DNA of 64,000 nt from Mesostigma viride. Its lineage: Eukaryota > Streptophyta > Mesostigmatophyceae > Mesostigmatales > Mesostigmataceae. Each line of letters opens with the position of its first letter. Within the stretch, counting starts at the first letter, position 1. This document shows, piece by piece, positions 40,137-55,100 of the stretch. Under the pieces are notes generated by a model. The model was not told the origin of the DNA, ran no database searches, and saw only the letters and a program-made list of their open reading frames with translations. The stretch is taken from positions 598,323 through 662,322 of the forward strand of contig RPFO01000312.1 of assembly GCA_009746045.1 (NCBI GenBank), in the 5' to 3' direction. Position numbers and translations under genes: made by a program.

Positions 40137-43100
40137 GTAAGCACACACGTCATGAGCACGTGCACCCGACCCAGATATCGATGGCATCATTGGATCTCCG
40201 CGAAGATGCGCATGCATGTAGACGCCGTGCAGCTGTATCAATTAGACTATCAGCGCAGGCCAGAAATCTGTCGTATATAAACTGTGTGGTAAAGTTTGGG
40301 TGCATTCGCACCGCTGTAATTAAGTAGTTCTGTTATCAATTATAATATATGTATATATACCACAGTGATCCATGGCACATTTAATTTCTCTGTTCAGTGG
40401 CCTTTTTCTCTCATGTAACGGGAGGTGGCACCCCCAAAACCTTAAAAATTGACCTATGCTGATATCACTTGAAATTCATGTGCACAATGATGAAATATGA
40501 TTGGGGGCACTAACTAACATCTCTGTTGAGTTGTCCATGCACTTGTTGGGGGTTACTACCCCCATGTACATGCCAGTATTGCGCTATAAATAGAAAAAGA
40601 CGCTAGTTAGGGCTGGGTATGTCCCAGCCAATGCACACATTTGTTGGCAACAAAAAATAAACCATTTATAGTTCCGTGAGTTCGTTGCTTGCTGAGCTAT
40701 TTACATCACGGAAATGGCAAAAGCTTGGACAGTTATTAATTTTTCCGCTAAACACCTGGCTAAACAGGTCTTTTTTTACCGGATATTGTGAATAAATACA
40801 TCATAAACACTTCAGATAAGGCCACAAAACCAACCAAAAATCCGTCTAACAGGGGGACAGCTATGATATAATAGTCCAAGTCCCAGGTCATTCCGACAAG
40901 TCTAGCTCAAGTAATAAGGGTATTCGTGCTAAAACCTGAACATAAGCTAAAGGAGGTTTTTCTTTGTATAAGGCCACTTAGGCCTGCTGTTTTCCATCCA
41001 ACATAAGCCAGAAAGCGTGCCCCACTCGATCGCAAAACATAAGCAAACGGCTAGGCACCTCATCTGCCCTCACCTGCGCGATTGGCATGGCCAACCTTGC
41101 CAGCGCGAGCATAGCAACATGATCGCTAGTAGGCATACATGCCAAGAGAGCATTCATTATACTCAACCCAAGGTTACTTTGCAAACTTCATGCCAAGAAC
41201 TCAGCAAATCTATGCCCAAAAGCACATGTAATCAACTCTTGCACACTGAATTGACGACACATGCTCAAGGTTGGGGGTCACTGTGGCACGTGCGCACTGA
41301 TGGGTTTCCTAGACGACCACCTGACAAGGCGCTAAGGACCACTCAGAAAGCAAGTAAACACAATCACAGTTTACATGACATCAACATGGAATCATCAAAT
41401 CCATGGTGAGTATGTTATGAATTACAAAGGGGTGGCCGCGCACCTCATACTCCTTCACCGTCCCTCGAGCATGGCCAGACTTATGAGTACCGGAATAGCA
41501 ATAATGATGATGGCACTGACATGCATTACCAGCATTTTCTATGTTTCTCCCAGGTTAGAGTGTAAGTTTTATGCCAACCAAGCTAATCAACGGAGCAACA
41601 ACTCCTTAACCCTTAGTCCGGACACAGTTCGATATATCGAACTGTTTGACCCCCGGTGGCGTGGCGCTCAATTCCAGGAGCGCCGCGCCACCCGTGACGG
41701 AGGGAAGTTGTCCAGTGGGTCTGGGAACACTTAGGGACGAAGGTGATGCATAGGTTTGGGGGTAATATTCGCCATAGCCTGGTAAATACTACGTGTATTG
41801 AGACAGTATCACGTGACTTTGGCGGGAAATTTTCACTCGCGCGCGCGTAACGAGATATGGCTGCTAGCATGCCGTTATCAAGGAAATTTTGCGTCTCGCG
41901 GCTTGTAATGGTTCAGAATGTTGCTCAGAATGATGACGCGTGATTTTTGTAGATCAGGGGTGGCCAGATGTATAGCATTGGTAAAATACAGGTAGGAAAT
42001 TACTGCTTTCTTGGTCTTCAGTACCAGATGAGTAATGGCATGTCATATTTCGATTTTCTTCTTTAATGGCCCGGCAGTCTGCGCCATCCCAAGCACCCAG
42101 TTTTGGTACGGGACGTCCGCAGCAGCGTCCCTGTGAATTCGGATGCGTTTATAGGTCATCTTTGCACAGAACATCAACCTGGTAATCATGTCGGATGCAT
42201 TCACTATGCAGCTATGGCGGCCTATGCCTGGAAAGCATTAGCCAGTGTGAGACATGAGGGTCCCAGCCAGCAGAACCCGGAAAGGTCGTGATCAAGCCAG
42301 GTACGGCAACGTGTTTAAGCATGTCGTTTGCACGGGAATCTGTCGCTTATACATCGATTTTACACGAGTGTATCAGTGCCTCTTGCAGCAGGTTTCCATG
42401 CCTGCTGTATGAGTGCTATTAGCCCCAAATCTGCTCAGTTTGTGGTGTTTCTGTGGAGGATGCCATTCCGTTAGTGCTGGTTTAGCACTTCTTTGTTTCC
42501 CAGCACTTTTGACAGTCCTATCTGGCTGTATACAATGCATAACTGTGTGGCATTTGATGGATGGCTGCTTACGCGCGCGTAACCCACACACGTAAGTGAG
42601 CGCATTATATAGGTCAGATGGGCTATCCGTGTGGTCTGACCCAAGGAAAGCATGGTGGCACTATCCAATGAAATTGTCCAATGTTAATATTGAGGTTCCT
42701 GACCCTCCCAGTAGATGTTATTATCTAAGGGGCTTTTGCTTACCTGAACATGATCGTCTTTTGTCCAACTTTGGCAGTAAATATCTTGCAAATCACTTAA
42801 TGGACTGGTGATATTATTGCATTTTCTGAAAGCCCTTGAAGTGTAAATACTCTTAGCACCTTGGTTGGGGGTATTTGGAGTTGTGGCCTATGAGTTACGA
42901 TTTTTTTCATGTTCAGGGGTCTAAAAATGCCAAAAAAACATTCCTGGACTATGGGTTAAATCACCGTCTTCAACATTCAAGCATTTTATTTTCATTTCTG
43001 TAGCCCTACATTGCCAGTTTCGCCTACATGCAATCGCCTTCGCCACTTCCGCAAGTGGTGCGCGCACGGTGCACCCACTTTTCACGGTACGGTGCCGTGA

Positions 43101-46100
43101 ATTTTTTCGCATGGAAAATATTCGGCGCGCCACGTCCCCTTAGTAAATTATCACTTTCGATGCATAGCTATATATGAGACAACCAGTGCATGCCAGAAAT
43201 CTGGAGAATCTGGACCATGGTAGCTCGAGCCTGCCGTTATCTTGTCCGCGTTGTCGAGTGGTTCAGGATGATGGAAATGAATGGAGTTGGAAATTTGTAG
43301 CCTTGTTCGTTAAAATTATCGATGGCTAACGTTTAGAGCGACGAGATTACCTAGATGGTGTGTGTTTCTAGCCTAGCTGGCCGGAGTGTCGAGTGGTGAG
43401 CACCATGCTGCGATTGCTCTCCCACCATTTACGAGGAAATACCGCTTATACAAATTTGATTTGGCCTGCGCTGGTTGTCTCGTTGATATCTCTAGATCGA
43501 AAAAATTATGCCGCTTGACCTACGGACAGAGCTGTTGTAGTTGCGCTAGCTAGCTAGCTAGTATATATATTCATTATGTTGCATGCCTATCTCACCTCCG
43601 TAATCTATCATTCTCAATGAATATATATTCATTTTCCAATACTACTATATATTCATTGAGAATGATAAATTACGGAGGTGAGATTGGCATGCAACATAAG
43701 GAAAACCCCGAAAAGAAGAACCCTGAGGAAATTAATAGTAATCTGACACGGACATCCAAGGATCACGCCAGCTGCACAAGGTACAACTAAATACACTACT
43801 ACTAGTATATATATGTAGTTGGGGGCTGTTAGTTGTTTGGTTGTTAGCTTTGTTGGATTTTGTCTTGCGTGGTAAAGTTTGGATATGTTCGCTTCACTGC
43901 ATCAGTAATTATCTTTTTAGAAATATATTGTTGCGCAACATGCATGCAGTTTGAGTGTTACTTACATGAAATAATAGCAGCTCATCAATGCAATCCATTG
44001 GTTCATTGTGAGCTGATCATGCCATCATGCACTATGCAGGTCTTCCTACCTGGCAGAAATGCTTTGACGCTTTGTTGGAGCTAGTGTGCTTAGCATAGCT
44101 AACCTTGGTTCTTCAAGGACCCGGCGAAGCTGGCTTTGGCATATGGTTATCAATGGTTGTTCAATCGTCACTTCGGTATTTGCTTGACCGGTTGTGTGCA
44201 CTACCAGATGCAGGTTGACACCGGTGCAGCAACCAGGTCTTTGCTGGCAGCTGCATTGCCACCAGCAGGAGGTAATAATGCAATACATTGCCATGGCAGC
44301 TTAGGATTGCATTATTAGCATTTCAGCCTGAGTGCCACCAAGTAGTGGCATTAGTTGTGCTCAGTATATATATGTTCAGTCAGCAGGTCTTGCTTGCAGT
44401 CGACCAATCCTTCCTTTGAAGGTAAACATCAATTGTCATAAGTGGTTTGAAGCCTTGTGTTGACAAGAGAATAGTGGGTAGTACCCTCAGCCGGTAGGAC
44501 TAGAAGCTTGTTCTGCTTGTTGTGACAGTGAAGTTTTTTGTTGGTTTCAGGCTCCGGTTGCTTGCCCTCAGTTGATGATGCCCTTGGCAGTTTACAATAC
44601 ATGTAGGAACTGGTAAAGTATTATGTAGTAACTGCTCCAATACATAGTGCTGTTTGTCAGCATGGTCTAGTAGGTATGCAGCCAGCGGAACCCAGAAATT
44701 TGTGTCCTACTGGCCATAAGCATACTGTGACCTGACTATACTGTGACCTGGGCCATGGTCCGGATTCTCCAGATTTCTGACCTGCGCTGGTTGTCTCATT
44801 GATATGTGACCTGGGCGCGGGCCGGGTGGCCTTGCGATTTCAAGCGATAGGCACTGTTTCAAGTTAGATATAAATGCGCACGCAGGTTCTATGTAATAAG
44901 TAGTTCTCACCCACATTGCCTCATCTGTGACATCATCAATGCCAGTAGCCGCAGCCAACGCCACCTTCGTCGAATTTGGTGCAATTTTTACTATCACTTT
45001 CTCCTAGTCATGGGATTTTGGATCATCATATCCTGAATGGCATTGCAACCATGGCCTTTACGACCCTCACCTTTTGAATGCTTTGCCATATTTGCTTTGG
45101 TGGCATGCAGCTCGGCCTGTGCCCACCCTCAGCTCTGTGGGAGGATCCTACCTTAATGGTGTGTACTTCGTCCCGGCATCAGACACTCAGCCCCGTGTGC
45201 TTGCAACATTTACTGAGGATGTCACGCCTGTCAGCACCGTGGCGAGCACTCGCTACAACGGGTGGCTTCTAATCACAAGCAACTATCGCGACAATTTCGT
45301 GGCAGCAACCTCGCGGACCTTCCTGTTTGAAGTCATCGGTGTGCCAGTTGACACTCAGATCTCAGTCTGCATGACGGCGGGCAAAGTCAAGAATGCCGCC
45401 GGCCGCACTAGCGACAAGAGCAACTGCATCGACATCGTCAGAGGTAAGTCCCCTACCATGGCTGGCCAGACCATGTGTGAGTCTTCAAATGAATACATTA
45501 TACGGTTGTATTAAAATTAACCAAATATATGTATGTTTCTTGTTGGGCAGGCACGGGTCGAGCATGCGCGAGCACATCACATATCTGTGCTGTCTATACG
45601 CTTTTAACCAACGTCAGCATGCATGTGTTGCATAGACAACAAGTTCACGTGGGGGGAGTTTTTATTGTAGCTCTGCTTTGTTTGGCAGGCCATCTGTTTT
45701 TTATCAGGACCTGTCATGCTGTAGTAGGGCCCTTTCATTACTCTTATCTGTATCCAGGGCTCCGGATTTTTCCCTCGAATATCCTCTCTTTTCACTGGTT
45801 AACCTACTGGTTAACCTACGCGCTGTTGCCAAGCTCCAGTTTTTGCTGGTGACTTTCGCTTGTTTTAAACTTGCGTAGCTTTTGCCTAGTTGTGTGTTTC
45901 CACATAGTAGTAGCCATGATCTGCCTGACACCTTGCCTTGGAAGTGTACTACCTGAATCGTGATCAATCGTATGCCAGCATCACCGCCAGCATCACCGGC
46001 CCCAAAGGACTGCCCACAGTCCAGGGCTCAAGAGGCCACCGGCAAAGTAACACCTGTAGGGTTCAGCCCGCCAGATGCCGCCAGCAAGGCTTTTGGACCT

Positions 46101-49100
46101 CTCAAGATGGCATGCGACAAAGCGGGTCCCTTTATAGTCGGCAAGCAGACTGTGAAGTGCCAAGCCGTCGACCCGGTTGGCCAGGGAGCTGCTTGTGCAC
46201 CGTTCGACATTGAAGTTAGTAAGTGCTCCCCATTTTGATTACATTGCTGAACTGCCCATACTTACATTGCTGAACTGCCCATACTTACAGCTCAGGGACT
46301 ACAAGAAACTGTGCAAAGAAAAAGAAAATCCAGCACATATACACCCAGCCTTGTATCTGTTGTACTTTATACTTTTGGATACATTAGAAGATGCCCTTCC
46401 GGCGTTTTCCACACAGACTGGCCATGCCTGCAACTTTTGTGCTCCGTTGCGGGCAGCAATAAAGCCAGTTCGTGATTTAAGTCGAGGCTGCCATCAGATG
46501 TAATGCTGGTGGGCGGACTGGTGTCAGCTCCATGGCATGCACTAACAGAGAATTGATGACATTTTCAGATGTGTGTTCTTATGGTCCTGTGCTTACCTGA
46601 ACGGCTTTGCGAATGTCGTTCAAGCCTGCCGCACTGATGCCCCTCTACCCTTTTTTCCAGAGAACGAGAAAAAAATGCAATCAGGGAAAGCTAGGCAAGA
46701 TGGAGAAAGAAAGAGAAACTGGGGGTGGGAGCAGAAAGAGGGAGAGAGCACAGGAAAGTCAGGTGGGCCGGGCTGCTTGTTTCGGTTAAGATTGTAATGC
46801 TAATGGTTCAAGTTCTGTACCGTCAGGAGAATTGTGAAAGAAAAGGTTTGCCTTTAGATGGAAGTACATACTACCCTGTGAGGACAGCCTTGAGATTTTA
46901 AACCTTGACCAAACCTAGTCATTTTAGCAGTGCACAAAAGTTGCATGCCAAAACCAAGCATCTGTAATGTTGGTATGTTTAGGCCCGCTCTACACGGAAA
47001 GTTGGGGGGGGGGTAAAAGTGAAAGTTTGAGCGGGCCAAGATGAAGATCAATGGTCCGTGGAGGAATCAGAAAATTGTCGGTCTCAAACTGCAAGCCGAG
47101 ATTCTTGATTCCTGGAATCGTCTTTTCAACGCACTGTCACCAAACTTTCCTTTTCGGCCCGCTTTTTAGGGGTTCAAGTTTCTTGGTGAGGTCTCGCCAA
47201 AAAACTTGGTTTCCCCCCCAAATCCGAAAAGGACAGTTTACTTGCGTTGGACACGTCGGACTTCTGACATCCTGGACACAGGGGCAACTACACGAAAACT
47301 TACAAAAATCGGTTATCGATACAAAGGGGAAAGTCCAATCCGAGCGTCCTCCGTACCTCGCTGCCAGATTCTACAGGATTCCATGCGCTGACCCGCGCCG
47401 ACCAAGCTTTCTTCTTTGGGTTTGGGGCGTCCCAACTTTCCGTGTAGAGCGGGCCTTAATGTTACCACCGGATGCCAGCTCTTCTTTTTGCCGCTATATA
47501 GTTAACAACTTGGGTGAGATTGCTGCCTAAGAACAACACATTGTTTATCTAAATAGAGACAAATGAGGCAGATAATCGATTTACATAGCCAGCTTGCAGA
47601 TCTACAGTTAGGAAACGATTTACTTGGGGGGCATTGCCAAAGTTGCTGCCTGGTAATGTTACATTGCATATAAATGTGGGGCCTGCACATTTCTATTTCT
47701 ATTCGATTCCCACCACCACCCGGGATTACAAAGACACTTGACTCCTTAAGGGTTGTTCTTCACAAGTCTGTGTGCGGATTAGTTAGATGCTTGTTTTGAC
47801 ATGTGCACCCTCCGCCTGGCACTGCCACCTTTGTGGCGATGCGTGCGTCGCTGGCAGAGGACACGACGCCTCCCCATATCAAGTGCCCAACAGAGCCCGT
47901 CAAGAAGGGTGCTGCTGCTGACCACTTCGCAAATGGCAAAAAGACCTTTGTGGACTGGGATGCATCTGCGGATGACGTTGTGGACGGCGAGATCGAGCTC
48001 AAATGCGAGGGTGGCAACAGCGGCGAAGGATTTGGCGTGGGCAAGCACAACATCAAGTGCACCGCTGAAGACGGGGCGAAGAACAAGGTCGAGTGCGATT
48101 TCGACGTGGAAGTCGGTAAGCAGTGTCTTGCTGGGCCTGATCCTGGATATGAGTGGGCCCTGTAGTTGCTGTCAGCTTGTGCAGGGTGCATGTCTGCTTG
48201 GGGTCTTCCGTGTTTCAGGCAGCGATAGCTACCCTGCAAATCCACCTCCGCTGATGTCACATTGTGGTTTGTGTGTCCAAGTAGGTACAAGAGTCACACA
48301 TGCTGTGTTGCCATGTTGGCTATTCATGCTCGAGCTCCCTGTGCATGGAGAGCTCAATTGGCCAAGCGATGTGTTGGGTTGCCACCTGGACATCCGATAT
48401 GTTCCAGGCCTTTTCTTACCCTGTCTTGCCCCAATGATGCAGTTGCACTGACCATGCATTGCATCACTTGGCGGCATGGAAGCTGCGAAAGTGCTCCTGA
48501 ATGCATTGCTGAACACAGAGGCACCCCGCTTTGGGGTGTGCGGTATTGACTATTCCTGCATGATTCCAGAAAAGTAACCATTCACTTATGGGTATAGCAT
48601 CAAATAACTTGTATGTTTAAGTGGTTTGCATTAAATATGTACTAAATACTTCTTTAAGTAAGGGTATCCCTAAGGAAGTTAAAATGGTGAACCAGAACAG
48701 GGAGCGTCTGTGCAAGGAAACACCTGCAGATCACTGAGGCTGAATAACCACAACGCAATAGGACTGCTCTGAATGTACAGGGTCAGCCATTGGGGTGGGT
48801 GTGCCAACTGGATGACTGTGGCCAGCTTATTGGAGGAAAGAATTCGGGGGGCTTTGCCCAACCTGCTGCCTTGGTTTAACAGTACCGTGCGTCGGTCAAG
48901 GCTGTATTTGTCTGCTCCCCACTAGATACCTCCCGGCATCATGAACAAGTCGTGCCGCTGTGAACGCTGACGGTTGGATGCTTGTTTTGGCATGTGCACC
49001 CTCCGCCTGGCACTGCCACGCTTTGTGGCTATGCGTGCGTCGCTGGCAGAGGACGAGACGCCTCCCGATATCAAGTGCCCAACAGAGCCCGTCAAGAAGG

Positions 49101-52100
49101 GTGCTGCTGCTGACCACTTCAAAAAGAACAAAACGACACTTGTGGACTGGGAGGCATCTGCGGAAGACAACGTGGACGGCGAGATCGAGCTCAAATGCGA
49201 GGGTGGCAACAGCGGCGAAGGATTTGGCGTGGGCAAGCACAGCATCAAGTGCACCGCCGAAGACGAGGCGAAGCACGTGGTCGAGTGCGATTTCGACGTG
49301 GAAGTCGGTAAGCGGCGTGACCTTGCTTGGCCTGATCCTGGATATGAGTGGGCGCTGTCGTGGCTGTCAGCTTGTGCAGGGTGCCTGTCTGCTTGGGCTC
49401 TTCCGCGTTTCAGGCAGCGATAGCTACCCTGCATATCCATCTCTGCTGATGTCACATTGTGCTTGTGTGTGCAAGTAGGTACAAGAGCCACATATGCTGT
49501 GTTTCCATGTTGGCTATTCATGCTCGAGCTCCCTGTGCATGGACAGTTTTCTATGGGATGTGTTGGGTTGCCACTTTTCTTTCCCCGCCTTGCCCCAATG
49601 ATGCAGTTGCACTGATTGCACTGACCATGCATTGCGTCACTTGGCGGCAAGGAAGCTGCGAAAGTGCTCCTGAATGCATTGCTGAACACAGGGGCACCCC
49701 GCTTTGGGGTGTGCGGTATTGACTATTCCTGCATGTTTTCAGAAAAGTTTCACTTATGGGTATAGCATCAGATAACTTGTATGTTTAAGTGATTTGCATG
49801 AAATATATACTAAATACTTTTTTTAGTAAGGGTATTGCTAAGGAAGTTAAAATGGTGAACCAGAACAGGGAGCGTTTGTGCAAGGAAACACCTGCAGATC
49901 ACTGAGGCTGAATAACCACAACGCAATAGGACTGCTCTGGATGTACAGGGTCAGCCATTGGGGTGGGTGTGCCAACTGGATGACTGTGGCCAGCTTATTG
50001 GAGGAAAGAATTCGGGGGGCTTTGCCCAACCTGCTGCCTTGGTTTAACAGTACCGTGCGTCGGTCAAGGCTGTATTTGTCTGCTCCCCACTAGATACCTC
50101 CCGGCATCATGAACAAGTCGTGCCGCTGTTAACGCTGACGGTTGGATGCTTGTTTTGGCATGTGCACCCTCCGCCTGGCACTGCCACGCTTTGTGGCTAT
50201 GCGTGCGTCGCTGGCAGAGGACGAGACGCCTCCCGATATCAAGTGCCCAACAGAGCCCGTCAAGAAGGGTGCTGCTGCTGACCACTTCAAAAAGAACAAA
50301 ACGACACTTGTGGACTGGGAGGCATCTGCGGAAGACAACGTGGACGGCGAGATCGAGCTCAAATGCGAGGGTGGCAACAGCGGCGAAGGATTTGGCGTGG
50401 GCAAGCACAGCATCAAGTGCACTGCTGAAGACGGGGCGAAGCACGTGGTCGAGTGCGATTTCGACGTGGAAGTCGGTAAGCAGTGTCTTGCTGGGCCTGA
50501 TCCTGGATATGAGTGGGCCCTGTAGTTGCTGTCAGCTTGTGCAGGGTGCATGTCTGCTTGGGGTCTTCCGTGTTTCAGGCAGCGATAGCTACCCTGCAAA
50601 TCCACCTCCGCTGATGTCACATTGTGGTTTGTGTGTCCAAGTAGGTACAAGAGTCACACATGCTGTGTTGCCATGTTGGCTATTCATGCTCGAGCTCCCT
50701 GTGCATGGAGAGCTCAATTGGCCAAGCGATGTGTTGGGTTGCCACCTGGACATCCGATATGTTCCAGGCCTTTTCTTACCCTGTCTTGCCCCAATGATGC
50801 AGTTGCACTGACCATGCATTGCGTCACTTGGCGGCAAGGAAGCTGCGAAAGTGCTCCTGAATGCATTGCTGAACACAGAGGCACCCCGCTTTGGGGTGTG
50901 CGGTATTAACTATTCCTGCATGTTTTCAGAAAGTAACCATTCACTTATGGGTATAGCATCAAATAACTTGTATGTTTAAGTGATTTGCATGAAATATATA
51001 CTAAATACTTTTTTTAGTAAGGGTATTGCTAAGGAAGTTAAAATGGTGAACCAGAACAGGGAGCGTCTGTGCAAGGAAACACCTGCAGATCACTGAGGCT
51101 GAATAACCACAACGCAATAGGACTGCTCTGGATGTACAGGGTCAGCCATTGGGGTGGGTGTGCCAACTGGATGACTGTGGCCAGCTTATTGGAGGAAAGA
51201 ATTCGGGGGGCTTTGCCCAACCTGCTGCCTTGGTTTAACAGTACCGTGCGTCGGTCAAGGCTGTATTTGTCTGCTCCCCACTAGATACCTCCCGGCATCA
51301 TGAACAAGTCGTGCCGCTGTGAACGCTGACGGTTGGATGCTTGTTTTGGCATGTGCACCCTCCGCCTGGCACTGCCACGCTTTGTGGCTATGCGTGCGTC
51401 GCTGGCAGAGGACGAGACGCCTCCCGATATCAAGTGCCCAACAGAGCCCGTCAAGAAGGGTGCTGCTGCTGACCACTTCAAAAAGAACAAAACGACACTT
51501 GTGGACTGGGAGGCATCTGCGGAAGACAACGTGGACGGCGAGATCGAGCTCAAATGCGAGGGTGGCAACAGCGGCGAAGGATTTGGCGTGGGCAAGCACA
51601 GCATCAAGTGCACCGCCGAAGACGAGGCGAAGCACGTGGTCGAGTGCGATTTCGACGTGGAAGTCGGTAAGCGGCGTGACCTTGCTTGGCCTGATCCTGG
51701 ATATGAGTGGGCGCTGTCGTGGCTGTCAGCTTGTGCAGGGTGCCTGTCTGCTTGGGCTCTTCCGCGTTTCAGGCAGCGATAGCTACCCTGCATATCCATC
51801 TCTGCTGATGTCACATTGTGCTTGTGTGTGCAAGTAGGTACAAGAGCCACATATGCTGTGTTTCCATGTTGGCTATTCATGCTCGAGCTCCCTGTGCATG
51901 GACAGTTTTCTATGGGATGTGTTGGGTTGCCACTTTTCTTTCCCCGCCTTGCCCCAATGATGCAGTTGCACTGATTGCACTGACCATGCATTGCGTCACT
52001 TGGCGGCAAGGAAGCTGCGAAAGTGCTCCTGAATGCATTGCTGAACACAGGGGCACCCCGCTTTGGGGTGTGCGGTATTGACTATTCCTGCATGTTTTCA

Positions 52101-55100
52101 GAAAAGTTTCACTTATGGGTATAGCATCAGATAACTTGTATGTTTAAGTGATTTGCATGAAATATATACTAAATACTTTTTTTAGTAAGGGTATTGCTAA
52201 GGAAGTTAAAATGGTGAACCAGAACAGGGAGCGTTTGTGCAAGGAAACACCTGCAGATCACTGAGGCTGAATAACCACAACGCAATAGGACTGCTCTGGA
52301 TGTACAGGGTCAGCCATTGGGGTGGGTGTGCCAACTGGATGACTGTGGCCAGCTTATTGGAGGAAAGAATTCGGGGGGCTTTGCCCAACCTGCTGCCTTG
52401 GTTTAACAGTACCGTGCGTCGGTCCAGGCTGTATTTGTCTGCTCCCCACTAGATACCTCCCGGCATCATGAACAAGTCGTGCCGCTGTGAACGCTGACGG
52501 TTGGATGCTTGTTTTGGCATGTGCACCCTCCGCCTGGCACTGCCACGCTTTGTGGCTATGCGTGCGTCGCTGGCAGAGGACGAGACGCCTCCCGATATCA
52601 AGTGCCCAACAGAGCCCGTCAAGAAGGGTGCTGCTGCTGACCACTTCAAAAAGAACAAAACGACACTTGTGGACTGGGAGGCATCTGCGGAAGACAACGT
52701 GGACGGCGAGATCGAGCTCAAATGCGAGGGTGGCAACAGCGGCGAAGGATTTGGCGTGGGCAAGCACAGCATCAAGTGCACCGCCGAAGACGAGGCGAAG
52801 CACGTGGTCGAGTGCGATTTCGACGTGGAAGTCGGTAAGCGGCGTGACCTTGCTTGGCCTGATCCTGGATATGAGTGGGCGCTGTCGTGGCTGTCAGCTT
52901 GTGCAGGGTGCATGTCTGCTTGGGGTCTTCCGTGTTTCAGGCAGCGATAACTACCCTGCAAATCCACCTCCGCTGATGTCACATTGTGCTTGTGTGTGCA
53001 AGTAGGTACAAGAGCCACATATGCTGTGTTGCCATGTTGGCTATTCATGCTCGAGCCCCCTGTGCATGGAGAGCTCAATTGGCCAAGCGATGTGTTGGGT
53101 TGCCACCTGGACATCCGATATGTTCCAGGCCTTTTCTTACCCCGTCTTGCCCCAATGATGCAGTTGCACTGACCATGCATTTCGTCACTTGGCGGCATGG
53201 AAGCTGCGAAAGTGCTCCTGAATGCATTGCTGAACACAGAGGCACCCCGCTTTGGGGTGTGCGGTATTGACTATTCCTGCATGTTTTCAGAAAAGTAACC
53301 ATTCACTTATGGGTATAGCATCAAATAACTTGTATGTTTAAGTGATTTGCATGAAATATATACTAATACTTCTTTAAGTAAGGGTATCCCTAAGGAAGTT
53401 AAAATGGTGAACCAGAACAGGGTCCGTTTGTGCAAGGAAACACCTGCAGAGGACTGAGGCTGAATAACCACAACGCAATAGGACTGCTCTGAATGTACAG
53501 GGTCAGCCATTGGGGTGGGTGTGCCAACTGGATGACTGTGGCCAGCTTATTGGAGGAAAGAATTTGGGGGGCTTTGCCCAACCTGCTGCCTTGGTTAAAC
53601 AGTACCGTGCGTCGGTCAAGGCTGTATTTGTCTGCTCCCCACTAGATACCTCCCGGCATCATGAACAAGTCGTGCCGCTGTGAACGCTGACGGTTGGATG
53701 CTTGTTTTGGCATGTGCACCCTCCGCCTGCCACTGCCACGCTTTGTGGCTATGCGTGCGTCGCTGGCAGAGGACGAGACGCCTCCCGATATCAAGTGCCC
53801 AACAGAGCCCGTCAAGAAGGGTGCTGCTGCTGACCACTTCGCAAATGGCAAAAAGACCTTTGTGGACTGGGAGGCATCTGCGGAAGACAACGTGGACGGC
53901 GAGATCGAGCTCAAATGCGAGGGTGGCAACAGCGGCGAAGGATTTGGCGTGGGCAAGCACAGCATCAAGTGCACCGCTGAAGACGAGGCGAATCACGTGG
54001 TCGAGTGCGATTTCGACGTGGAAGTCGGTAAGTGGCGTGACCTTGCTTGGCCTGATCCTGGATATGAGTGGGCGCTGTCGTGGCTGTCAGCTTGTGCAGG
54101 GTGCATGTCTGCTTGGGGTCTTCCGTGTTTCAGGCAGCGATAACTACCCTGCAAATCCACCTCCGCTGATGTCACATTGTGGTTTGTGTGTGCAAGTAGG
54201 TACAAGAGCCACATATGCTGTGTTGCCATGTTGGCTATTCATGCTCGAGCCCCCTGTGCATGGAGAGCTCAATTGGCCAAGCGATGTGTTGGGTTGCCAC
54301 CTGGACATCCGATATGTTCCAGGCCTTTTCTTACCCCGTCTTGCCCCAATGATGCAGTTGCACTGACCATGCATTTCGTCACTTGGCGGCATGGAAGCTG
54401 CGAAAGTGCTCCTGAATGCATTGCTGAACACAGAGGCACCCCGCTTTGGGGTGTGCGGTATTGACTATTCCTGCATGTTTTCAGAAAAGTAACCATTCAC
54501 TTATGGGTATAGCATCAAATAACTTGTATGTTTAAGTGATTTGCATGAAATATATACTAAATACTTCTTTAAGTAAGGGTATCCCTAAGGAAGTTAAAAT
54601 GGTGAACCAGAACAGGGTCCGTTTGTGCAAGGAAACACCTGCAGAGGACTGAGGCTGAATAACCACAACGCAATAGGACTGCTCTGAATGTACAGGGTCA
54701 GCCATTGGGGTGGGTGTGCCAACTGGATGACTGTGGCCAGCTTATTGGAGGAAAGAATTCGGGGGGCTTTGCCCAACCTGCTGCCTTGGTTAAACAGTAC
54801 CGTGCGTCGGTCCAGGCTGTATTTGTCTGCTCCCCACTAGATACCTCCCGGCATCATGAACAAGTCGTGCCGCTGTGAACGCTGACGGTTGGATGCTTGT
54901 TTTGGCATGTGCACCCTCCGCCTGGCACTGCCACGCTTTGTGGCTATGCGTGCGTCGCTGGCAGAGGACGAGACGCCTCCCGATATCAAGTGCCCAACAG
55001 AGCCCGTCAAGAAGGGTGCTGCTGCTGACCACTTCGCAAATGGCAAAAAGACCTTTGTGGACTGGGAGGCATCTGCGGAAGACAACGTGGACGGCGAGAT

